From assembly GCA_947179155.2 (NCBI GenBank), contig OX359267.1, positions 43,104,292-43,168,291 of the forward strand: DNA of 64,000 nucleotides, given 5' to 3'. The DNA comes from Hedera helix. Its lineage: Eukaryota; Streptophyta; Magnoliopsida; Apiales; Araliaceae. Below, piece by piece: positions 13,523 to 23,172 of this stretch (within the stretch, counting starts at the first letter, position 1; each line of letters starts with the position of its first letter). A program made the translations under genes and the position numbers. The notes beneath the pieces are model-generated. The model searched no databases. It had not been told where the DNA came from and saw nothing but the letters and a program-made list of their open reading frames with translations.

Positions 13523-14091
13523 TATTAATTTTAGGAGTCAATCTATAGATACACCTTCTTTTTCGAAACGTAAATTAAAAAAAGCGAGTGTTAGAAGAAG
13601 GAAGATCAACATATTAATTTTATTCATCTAATCATTTTTGAACTTACATTTCAAAAAGAAAGACATAAAGTAGACGTATTCATAAATTTATTCCAAGTCC
13701 CACAAAGTGGGGAATTTTTTTTTAAAGAAAAAACGTTTTATTGCCTAATAGCATTCTTCGCCAGCAGGCTAGTGCGAAGTTAATAAGTAAATAATGGTAC
13801 GTAAACAATTTTTGAAGGAATTCATTAAAAACATGTATTTTACTCTGATTGGTTAGACACCACATCCCACGTTGATAAAAGAGTTGATTATCCCAAGTCC
13901 CACCGGAGGAGAAGACGTTTTATCGCCTGATAGCCTTTTTTTGATTTGAAAATTCAGAAGAAAATATTGGTAATCCATTTCAAAAGAAATACGTGCTTCA
14001 CGAATAAAATAAACCCATGTGAATATGGAAGAGTCAATAGATATATATGAGATGAAAGAAAGGGGATGGATGTGCTTTGATTTTGGGTTTA

Positions 14092-14121
14092 GATGATAAT
14101 AATAATAATAATAATAATAAA
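14092..14121. repeat. (AAT)n microsatellite
   Basis: About ten AAT units in tandem. Confidence 0.9.
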
Positions 14122-14270
14122 AAGGTAGGAAAATGTATCGTTTGGGACTTTGGTAGTAGGAAAGAAAATAAAGGAAGTGATCCACACCTGATCTCCATGT
14201 CACTTTGTGAGTTTGGATGAAGAGGAAAAAAGAAACTTGTTTAACAAAAAAATTAAGGGTAAAAAGTATC

Positions 14271-14631
14271 TTAAATTGATTTAAAATAAGTTATCATAAA
14301 TCGCTTCTAATAAAATATCATTTAATTGTTAATTTAATAATTTAATCGTATGGATGTAAAGTGTAAGTAAAAATATAATATTAGGTAAAATTTTGTTTAA
14401 TTTGAAATTATACATCAGTAATTTTATAACAGTAGAAGTTTGAAATATATATATATACATATTATTTACACTATTGTAAAAATAATATTCTAATGTCTTA
14501 AATCAAATAAAATTTTACATACTCTCATATTTTTGCATATTTATTATATCCGTATAGTTAAATTATTAAGTTGACGATCAAATGATATTGTTTGAAAGTG
14601 ATTTAAGAGAACTTATCTTAAGTCAATTTAA
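14271..14631. mobile_element. Fold-back MITE with long terminal inverted repeats
   Basis: The left arm starts TTAAATTGATTTAAAATAAG and the right arm ends with its approximate complement (AAGTCAATTTAA). Similarity continues inward for at least 100 bp per arm around an AT-rich centre. No protein is encoded. I cannot define a target duplication, so the superfamily is open. Confidence 0.65.
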
Positions 14632-14806
14632 GAGATCTTCTTACTTAAAATTAAATAAGTTGAAAACTTATACTAAAAAACTTGTGTTTTTTTATTTATG
14701 AGTTTATAAAAGAAATAACTCAAGTCATATAAGTTGGGGACATGTTAATTTTTTAATAAGTACCGTATAGGGATTATAAAATATTTATTTTCGTTCTTAT
14801 TTTTTT

Positions 14807-15082
14807 CATCCAAAAATGATACTCTATTTATTTTAAATTATGTGACCATTATTAATTTTTAAAAGTCAATTTAAAATAATTTAAAATTTAAAATTGAGAT
14901 GACTCATTAAAAATTATGAAATAATAAAACTTACAATGAGTAATTTTTTATATATGAAAGTTTATAATATTTATCATTATATTAATTAAAATTAAAAGAA
15001 TCGATATTAATTTTGAGTTTAAAAATATTTTAAATTAATTTTAAAAAATTAATAATAATCAAATAATATGAAACACATGGAG
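14807..15082. mobile_element. Degenerate Stowaway-type MITE (same family as 34802, 36093 and 46574)
   Basis: Shared internal blocks include AAAAGTCAATTTAAA, TTAATTTTGAGTTTAAAAAT and a right end AACACATGGAGTA. Ends are eroded. Confidence 0.5.
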
Positions 15083-15319
15083 TATAGATGAAGTTGTCAT
15101 ACTTGGATGGAGTACCATTTTTTAACAGAAAATTTTAATTAACAAAGTTGTCATTATTAATTCTTTTTTCTTACCTAAAAACTCACAACCAACACAAATA
15201 AATAAATAGACTAAGTATTATTTTCTTTTCTTTTCTTTCCTCTCCGGTCCTGCTTAAAACTCACCGACAAAGTTTCAACTCCCGGTAATAAAAAGTTGAT
15301 TTCTTCTTATGTGTTTCTA

Positions 15320-15480
15320 CATTTATTTAAAAAAATTATTTACAAGTCTTACTCTCATAAAAAATAAATAAGTATGACCCCACCTTATTTATAAAATATA
15401 AATAAAGTGGAGTCATAGTCTTTCGTCTTTTTTACAAATAAGATTAACGGATAATTTTTTCAAATAAATTTAAAATTTTA
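15320..15480. repeat. Short fold-back repeat
   Basis: The two halves are inverted copies of about 70 bp meeting near ATAAAATATAAATAAAG. The blocks AGTATGACCCCACCTTATTT and its partner AAATAAAGTGGAGTCATAGT show the pairing. Probably a small MITE. Confidence 0.55.
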
Positions 15481-15579
15481 TTTTCTTCTCTTCCCTTGTA
15501 TTTCTTTCCTCTAGATTACGACGATAATAAAGTACAACTTTACTTCTTTTTTTCTATTTTTGAATTACAAATTTATCAG

Positions 15580-16146
15580 TAAAGTTGCAAACGAATCCAA
15601 TCGATCTGAATTTTAAACTGTTCGGATTCGACTCGTAATGTTAAATTCGTACTCAAATACGACTCGAATTCGATTCGAATCGAATTATATCCAAACTACT
15701 AACGAACTTCAAATTCAAACTCGAATTCGAGTCTTCACATAGTAATTAATTTTATAATATATATAATTATTAATTGAACATATTATTTTACTTAGAAATG
15801 AAAAAATATAATTATAATTACACTTTAAATATATGAAATTAAAATTATAAATAAAATAATTAATTATTTAAATTTTCTTTAATTGTATATATATTATAAG
15901 AAAATGTATCAAGTATTTACTCGAATATATATCAATCGATTATGTATTTGATCATAATTAAAAATTCGAGTAGTTTGAATCTTAAACGAGTTGAGTATAA
16001 CCATATTAAGATTCTAATTATATTTTTATTCAAATTATTTTTTGTACTCAAATTTTAAATATTATTAACAAATTTAAATCTCATTCATATTTTTTCAATT
16101 CGAATTCAAATTAAATCTGAACTATTTAATTTGATTTACAACCTTA
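15580..16146. mobile_element. Non-autonomous hAT element with 8-bp target duplication
   Basis: The 567-bp element has termini TAAAGTTGCAAACGAA and, inverted, TAAGGTTGTAAATCAA. The flanks are TTTATCAG (15572–15579) and TTTACCGG (16147–16154), an 8-bp duplication with two mismatches, the length hAT elements make. Subterminal regions repeat ATTCGAAT and CGAATTCGA motifs, the usual binding-site clusters of hAT elements. No transposase is present. Confidence 0.75.
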
Positions 16147-16344
16147 TTTACCGGCCACCCCAAGACCTGCAATATTTGACAAATCAAAAATCACATTAAC
16201 ATAGTGTCAAACGTTTGCCTTGTGTTATTAATCGCCCCACTTGGACAGACATCTGCAATATTGACTTTCTTTTCTTTTACTTTTATTATTGCTATTCACG
16301 TATAATATTGACGGGCAATAATCCACAACTAATTAAAAAAGACC

Positions 16345-16348
<4 letters not shown>

Positions 16349-16382
<34 letters not shown>
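16349..16382. repeat. (TA)n microsatellite
   Basis: Seventeen or so TA units. Confidence 0.95.
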
Positions 16383-16385
<3 letters not shown>

Positions 16386-17452
16386 AAAGGAGACTATTTT
16401 CTTAATATATAAATTGAGGATTTTAATTCTTTGAAACGAGGCCCCTATATCCTGATTTACTTTGATGTCACTTTGTTAAGCACAATGAAGTGACGTCCGT
16501 ACATAATATTCATTTGTAATCCAATTTTCCCTATTTTAAATTACCAACTTCTCTTTCTTTGATCCGATTGTTTAAGTTGTTAGTCCACTTAGATCTTCCA
16601 CCTGCCAAGTACTTTTTTCTGTACTAAAAAAAAATCTCATTTATAAATTTTTTATTATACAATATGAGTCTCATTTTTCCCGATTAACTAAAAAATTAAA
16701 AGAAATAAAATTTTATTTTATTGATAATAGTATAATATAATATAATATTCTTAAGTTTAAATATGATTTATTTTTATGTCTTCGCTACTAACTAAACACT
16801 TAAAAATTGCGTTAAAAAAAGCACTCATAAATTAGTGATAGTTTTGAAACAAAAATATATTATCTAAAGTTTGCACGTTTTACCTGAATCACGATCACGA
16901 ACGTTTTTGTGAGTTTTGTTTTAGAGGAGAGAAAATACTTTCTTCCAAAAAATTTTGAAAAGAAAAACTCTCTTCTTTTTTATTCTCTACCCAAAAAAAT
17001 TTACAAACACGAGTAAGTGCACGTAATATTCAGAATAAACCTTACACGAATTAGTTTTCGGTATTTTCACAAAGAAAATCATTGCTTTTGTAGAATTTTG
17101 ATCTAATGATGTATACAAATTTTATTAATATAAAAACAAGTGGTTTATTTTTTTGTTCTTGAATCATGTGAATTTTTATTTGGATTTTTGTGGGTCGTGT
17201 TATTATTTAGCAAAAAGAAAATAACCACAGACAGAAAGACTGAATATGTAAACAACCCGTGAATGTCTTTTGTTTAGTTCAGTTGATGGGAAGCTGTCTT
17301 TGTTGTATAGCAACTTGAATTCACACGAGGCTATGTGACAACCAGGTAACGACACAAATGGTGGTACATACTACAGTCCCAACAAAGATTCATCATCTTC
17401 CTAGCGATACCCTTCACTTTCTACAATTGTTTTCGAACTTAACGTATATTAA
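16383..17452. other. AT-rich spacer
   Basis: No coding frame, RNA gene or clear transposon end recognised here. Confidence 0.5.
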
Positions 17453-17673
17453 TCTATAATATAAAATAGAACAGCTCAAATTTTAATATTTTAATATTCA
17501 ATGGTCTTAAATTAATTTAAGTTTTAATATTCAACGGTCACTAATTTATCTATCATTTTCTCCCCAATTCAACATTTTCCGCCCAAATCAAATTCACCAC
17601 TACACTATAATAATAATAATAATACCAATAATTTTTATAATAATAGTAATATAATAATAACAATAATAATAAT

Positions 17674-17743
<70 letters not shown>

Positions 17744-18765
17744 GTAATAATAATTATAATACTAATTAATACTAATACCACTACTACTACTACTAATAAT
17801 ACTAAAAATAATTATAATTATAATTATAAAAAAAAAAAAAAATTGCACGTAAACAACATGGGTCACCCTTTTAGCATTAACGTCATTTTCTTATTTTTCA
17901 GGTATTGCGGTCTTTATGTTTTCACATACAAATTGATTTGGGCGAAAAATCACAAAGACAGTTCAGATTCATTCTAATTAATTTGTAAGTTATTTTAGGT
18001 TGCAAAAAGTCTTTAGGTAATAGAATATTTTTAAAATTTTAATCTACGTTATGCCTTCAGGCACGGGCAATTACGTGTCATCTCTTTGGTGTTTTTACGT
18101 GCTATATCGAGAGCAACTATTATAGTAGACTCTGACTCATGATATGAGAATCTTTTGTCCAATTTCAAGAAAAAATATAGAGGAAAAAATATTGTGGTGA
18201 TGCGATTTAGTTGGTGTTATGACAATACTTTTTTGTTTGGACTTAGATAACTCATTTTATACTTTTAGGTATATATGCAAAAGACTTTCTTTTGGATTTT
18301 TACATTTTTTTCCCTCATTGGATCCCACCAAATGGCTTGCAGTACTACCATTTTTCCACAGAAAAAATTGTTCATGGATCATATTGATCGATGATTAGAG
18401 ATACTTGAGACAAATAAATGTTGTCAAACTTTTTATCCTGTTTTGTCAATAAAGGAAAGGTGTGTGGGATAGCCGAAAATACTATATTACATAAATTTGA
18501 GCCCGTTATCGTCAATCAATTAATTGCTCAAATCTGTCAATAACTAATTTTAAGTTGAGAATGAGTAGCACACTAATATTTGTCTAAAAATAAAATTATG
18601 ACTGGATTGAGTATCAATTTTTTATTTATTAATACTTGGACTTTCAATTCTATTATGAAACTGAGAGTTTACAACAATTTTAGATTTTTCAATCTAGAAA
18701 TATTGAATACATTACTCAATTGTTATATTAGTTGTATCGTGCCTTCAGGCACATGTTATCCCTAG
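17453..18765 (+). mobile_element. Non-autonomous Helitron
   Basis: The 5' end, TCTATAATATAAAATAG following an A, matches the TC start of plant Helitrons and recurs at 33544. The 3' end has a hairpin GTGCC-TTCA-GGCAC (18739–18752), nine bases, then CTAG (18762–18765) followed by T, the classic Helitron terminus inserted between A and T. There are no terminal inverted repeats and no target duplication, as expected. The interior holds a long (AAT)n tract and no Rep/helicase. A second similar hairpin at 18052–18063 lies upstream. Confidence 0.75.
17605..17840. repeat. Expanded, interrupted (AAT)n tract inside the Helitron
   Basis: Mostly AAT/ATA triplets over about 235 bp, with TAG, ACT and ATT interruptions and a short run of A at the right end. 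It occupies the place where the related element at 33544 has a shorter AAT tract. Confidence 0.9.
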
Positions 18766-19559
18766 TATATACATATATAATGAAATAATCTATAATCACA
18801 GTTACAAGATTAAAATTATCTTTATTTATAACAAATCTTGATCGTCAAAATCTAGATTTAACTGTGAAATATGCAATCTGTTCATAATTTAATTTGGGAG
18901 ACGGTCACAAACTAAACTGTAGATGAAAATATAACCAGAATGCCCTTGATCCGTTCGTAAGTCAATGTAATTAATTGTGGTGATCTTTTCTTGCTCAACT
19001 CTTATTTCAATCATATCAATCGAGGTCTTGAATATATTTTATAATTTTTTGACTTATATTATGAATTGAGGACATTCTGGTCATTTAAGTATATATTTGT
19101 GACTTTCAGGATCAGAGTAAATGTTAACTATGTTCATTGTTAAATAATGCTTATCGTTGTTAACTTTTAGTGATTTATGATTTTTTTACTGTGCAAGTTC
19201 ACATTTTCAAATTTATCCGAAAACATAGTCAACACAAGCTACATAAAAAATGTAAGTTTTTTCGAAGTTCTTCTAGCTATATTAAAATTTAAAAAGAATT
19301 TTTCCTTCTCATTCATTCTCTTTCATCCAAAACAAAACTCACAAACACAGTTAAAATTAAAATGTCATAATATAATATAAGTTGTTGGGAATTAAAAAAT
19401 AAAAAAGATCATGAGAAGGCACGATAGAATAAATTAATTTTGAAATATACTAAATTATTGCGATCTAATAGTTGACTGTTGAGGATGGTTCGTTGGACAG
19501 AACATGCTGAGGCAGTGAATTCCTCGATGATATTTTTTTAGGAAATTGATATTTTTTTA
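18766..19559. other. Spacer
   Basis: AT-rich sequence with only short, composition-driven open frames; nothing recognised. Confidence 0.45.
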
Positions 19560-19745
19560 GGGTTTTTTGTTATATCCGCAGGGTTTACCTAGATTTATGG
19601 TGACATTTTTCACATATAAAGTGTCGTAATAGGTTTATAGCAACAGTTTTAACATGTAAAGTGTAGTTATAGATATATAACGACAATTTTAAAACCGTTG
19701 CTATAAGTAAAAAATAAAGTCCATCTGCGAAAATAACAAAAAACT
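19560..19745. mobile_element. CACTA-like subterminal repeat fragment
   Basis: It has degenerate repeats of the form TATAGCAACAGTTTTAA…TATAACGACAATTTTAA and GTTGCTATAAG. Such arrays are typical of CACTA (En/Spm) element ends. No CACTA terminus is visible, so this is a fragment. Confidence 0.4.
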
Positions 19746-20056
19746 CTGTAAAAATAACAGTTCCCTTTTTTATTTGAACATGAGCGAAAAATAATGAAGC
19801 TTTAGGTTACAAGTACGGTGTTGAGGTAATAAAATAAATTTAAAATCTTAGTTTAACTATGATCAGAGATGATACAATTAATGAAAATTTAGTACAATCT
19901 TAGAACAAATCATTTGGAGGATAAATCTTTACAATTTAAAAATCAACTTAATAAAATTAAACTAAAAACTAATTAGTGAAAAAAATTTGTATCCCGATTC
20001 AATTTTTTTTAATATTTTATTTTAAAATAAAATATTATTTTATAAAACTATGATAT

Positions 20057-20289
20057 TACGTTTGGATTTGATGAATAAAAATGATAATACAATGACTCAT
20101 TTCTATTGAATAAAAATTTTTATTTTTGATTCCTTTATTGGAATGAAATGAATCATTCGCATTCCTTCCAAATTTATGGATTTTATTCTTTGAGGGTCGT
20201 ATAGAATGAAATGAATCATTCCATTTTTCATTCCATTCATTTTTCTATTCTATTCATTCACTTATTTCATTTTTTTTAATTCAAACGTA
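20057..20289. mobile_element. Small MITE with TACGTTTG termini
   Basis: The left end TACGTTTGGATTTGATG pairs with the right end AATTCAAACGTA. The interior is rich in ATTCATTC and its complement GAATGAAATGAATCATTC. It is about 233 bp and noncoding. Superfamily unassigned. Confidence 0.55.
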
Positions 20290-20452
20290 GCATTAGTTTT
20301 AGTACTTCTCATTATCGATTCAAATGTAGGTATTTTTTTTTATTAATTTAATATATTATATAAATAATTGTATTATTTGTGGTTTAAATATAAATTTTTG
20401 GGACATTATATCATTTTCCTAAATATTTGGGATGGCTGCCAGGCACAATGAG

Positions 20453-20624
20453 AAGTTATTCAGTGTTTTTTTGGTATTGTCACGTGATACCTGAAGTTAA
20501 TCACATACTATCATTTCAGTATGTATAGTGGACTCTTTATATTTAGGTCTACTGTATATACTGAAATAATAGTATGTGATTAACTTAAAGCATCACGTGA
20601 TAATACTCCAAGAACAGTTAATAA
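20453..20624. repeat. Fold-back element with ~80-bp arms
   Basis: The arms are near-perfect inverted copies. Left blocks TATTGTCACGTGATACC and GTTAATCACATACTATC pair with right blocks ATAGTATGTGATTAAC and ATCACGTGATAATAC. The loop is short (around 20536–20548). A transcript through it would form a long hairpin. Confidence 0.75.
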
Positions 20625-20659
20625 TTTTTCGGCTTCAAAATTTCTGTAATAAAATTCAT

Positions 20660-20810
20660 CTGTATCTCTGTTATGAGGCTTATAACAACAAATTTTAAGA
20701 TTTATGACGATAATTTGTCCCGTCACAATAGAGTAGAGCTACGGTGACGGAATAAGTCGTCACTATAGATCTATAGGCCTCGTAATATCACTATAGATTT
20801 TATAATAGAA
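20660..20810. mobile_element. CACTA-like subterminal repeat fragment
   Basis: It contains motifs such as ATGACGATAATTTGTC, CTACGGTGACGG and AGTCGTCACTATAG in alternating orientation, as in CACTA subterminal regions. No ends identified. Confidence 0.4.
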
Positions 20811-21599
20811 ATATACATGCAAATTTTATTATAAAAAATTTGATTCTTAATTTTTCAGGCACGACCCAGACAAATTAGAAGAATTAAATTCTAGATTTAT
20901 CATCTGCAAAAGGGCGCTTAGTTGGACCGGGACAATGTTCATTTAAAACATTTATTTCAGTGTAAAACATTTACTTTCCTGATACAAATAGCACCAACTA
21001 CAGAGACGGTTTAACTAACAGACTACAAACACTCCTAATTAATTACATAATAAATGGAAATGAATTGACCCTTCATGACCCATGCATACATAATGCTTTG
21101 TCGCTTTTAATGATATTATTATTATGTGCAAGTAGTTAGTTCAAGAATAAATATATCAACATATAAAAGTCAAATAGAACCCTTATAATTCGATAAATAT
21201 TAGAAAAATAATAATTACACTCTAAATTTCTAATTTTTATTTATTTATTTATGTTTTAGTATATAAATAAACTTTATTCTAGAATGGAGTGCAAATAAAT
21301 AATTTAAAGCACATATATTGTTAGAGTTCAAGGTTAAAAGGATTAAATTACATTAAAATATTGGTCACGGAAATGTTACATCGAATCACCGATCTTATTA
21401 TTACTTGGGTAGCAATGATGCATTACTAGATGTCGCTTACTGTTTATGATTTTAAAATTATTGCCAACATAATAATAACCGATATGGTCACACACTTAGA
21501 ACGTAATTAAAAGAGAAATAATTTAAATTGTAAGAATTTAAATATGTCAATATGATTGATAGTATTTAAATTACGAATTTAAATTAATAGGATAACTTT

Positions 21600-21664
<65 letters not shown>
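21600..21664. repeat. (GT)n(TA)n compound microsatellite
   Basis: A short GT run followed directly by about 23 TA units. Confidence 0.95.
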
Positions 21665-21668
<4 letters not shown>

Positions 21669-21784
21669 TAATTAAGTAAGTAAGACTTAATTAAGATATA
21701 ATATATATAAATTCGAATTTTATTTTTCTAAGGGGATTAAGTTTTGGTCAATTGCTTTTTACTACTATATATATATATGATATA

Positions 21785-22038
21785 TCAGCAGTTTCATTAC
21801 GTGAGGCAAAATCAAAACAAAACATAACCCTAGCCGCTTTTAGAAAGAAGCTCGAGAGAAAATTTTCAGAAAATTTAGATTTTGGCGATTAGTACCGCAG
21901 CTCTCTTTGTTGCAGATCGTGTGACGATTCGCGAGGCGTTCGTGTGGATACCGTAGAGGCGCAGTTCCGTTGGATTGTGTTGAAGATTCGAAACTATTAC
22001 AGAATCATTCATCGTCTCCATTCAAGCTCGATTAATCG
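21785..22038 (+). other. Transcript-leader-like GC-richer segment ending at a possible splice donor
   Basis: Base composition rises sharply relative to both flanks. The segment begins near AACCCTAGCCGC, has no long open frame and ends ATTAATCG|GTAAAAC, a possible 5' splice site. It might be an upstream noncoding exon of the gene at 23173, or the leader of an inserted element. I do not recognise it. Confidence 0.3.
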
Positions 22039-22276
22039 GTAAAACAAATCTAAACTTCTAAATTAATATGTTTTCACATGGATCCTATTTTAGAGTTTCG
22101 AAAATTGTTTTGAAAAATTAAAATTTCGTTGCTTTTATGTGCCGAAACTCCTACATCTATCACTTTCCTAAATATTATTATCAAAAACACAAAGTAAACA
22201 GATAATCAAATATTTATGAGTTTGAATTTTCTTTTGTAATTATATATTTATGAGTTTGAATTTTCAAAAGCGAACT

Positions 22277-22423
22277 TTAAAAAGCGAACTAAAGACGAAC
22301 CGTCGTCTTTGATATCTATGGTGACGGTTCAACCCGTCGTCATAGAGTGCATGGCTATGGCGACGGGTCGAACCGTCGCCATAGATACCAAAGACGACGG
22401 TTCGTCTTTGGTTCGCTTTTTAA
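22277..22423. repeat. 147-bp near-perfect hairpin with ACCGTCG motifs
   Basis: Left arm 22277–22345, nine-base loop 22346–22354, right arm 22355–22423. The 69-bp arms differ at about five positions. The arms repeat GACGGTTC and CCGTCGTC motifs typical of CACTA subterminal regions, so this is probably a fold-back derivative. Confidence 0.8.
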
Positions 22424-22439
22424 TGTTCGTTGGAGAAGG

Positions 22440-22442
<3 letters not shown>

Positions 22443-22523
<81 letters not shown>
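22443..22523. repeat. (TA)n microsatellite
   Basis: About 40 TA units, 20 bp right of the hairpin. The Tyr-Ile repeat frames it creates are not genes. Confidence 0.95.
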
Positions 22524-22529
<6 letters not shown>

Positions 22530-23172
22530 CAAAAATGATGATTATATTTTATGTTGGAATTGTTGGGATTCCATCCAGACTTAATAATTATTGTAATTCT
22601 TTTAAAAATACTAATAAACGTGTTGTTATCTAGGGCAATAAATTTATATTAATATTAAATATCAAAAATATATAGATAATGAGATAAAAGAGAATAAAAA
22701 AAATCCATACATTATTTTTATCTTATCGCTTAAGATTCTAGTTAATTGCATTTCAAATTTGTTATTAATAATAATCAATCAATGGTTAAAAAAAGTAAAA
22801 AAAAAAGACAAAAAAAAAAAAAGACAAAGGTTAATTTGGTCATAAAAGAATTATAGAGAAAGAGAAAATGTTTGTAGTCAATAAAATGTTTTGATCAGAA
22901 AGCTTTCCTGGCAAATCGTGCCACTCGACTCCAGAATAAATAAATAAATAAATAAATAAGCCAGTAGACGTAGCCACCCCCTTTCGATGTAACCTTAATC
23001 TCTCTTCCCTTCTCTCTCTCTCTCCAGATTGTATACACACCGTCTACCTCTCTCTCTCTCTATATATATAGTCATCAATCTGTTTAGAAAAGTGAACTAC
23101 ACAATGAGCTTTTATGTCTCTTAAGTGGTGACTTATTAAGCTTTCTATCTCTTTTAAGTGTTTTTCTCTGCA
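22524..23172. promoter_or_regulatory. Probable promoter and 5' UTR of the downstream gene
   Basis: 22990–23060 is CT-rich (two runs of TCTCTCTCTC), followed by TATATATA at 23061–23070 and the ATG at 23173. CT-rich tracts near transcription starts are common in plants. The exact start cannot be read from sequence alone. Confidence 0.35.

Noticed and set aside
22309..22584. Open frames with long Tyr-Ile repeats on both strands
   Set aside because: They are translations of the (TA)n tract and the hairpin; the same pattern appears at 31150 and 36900 wherever TA repeats occur.
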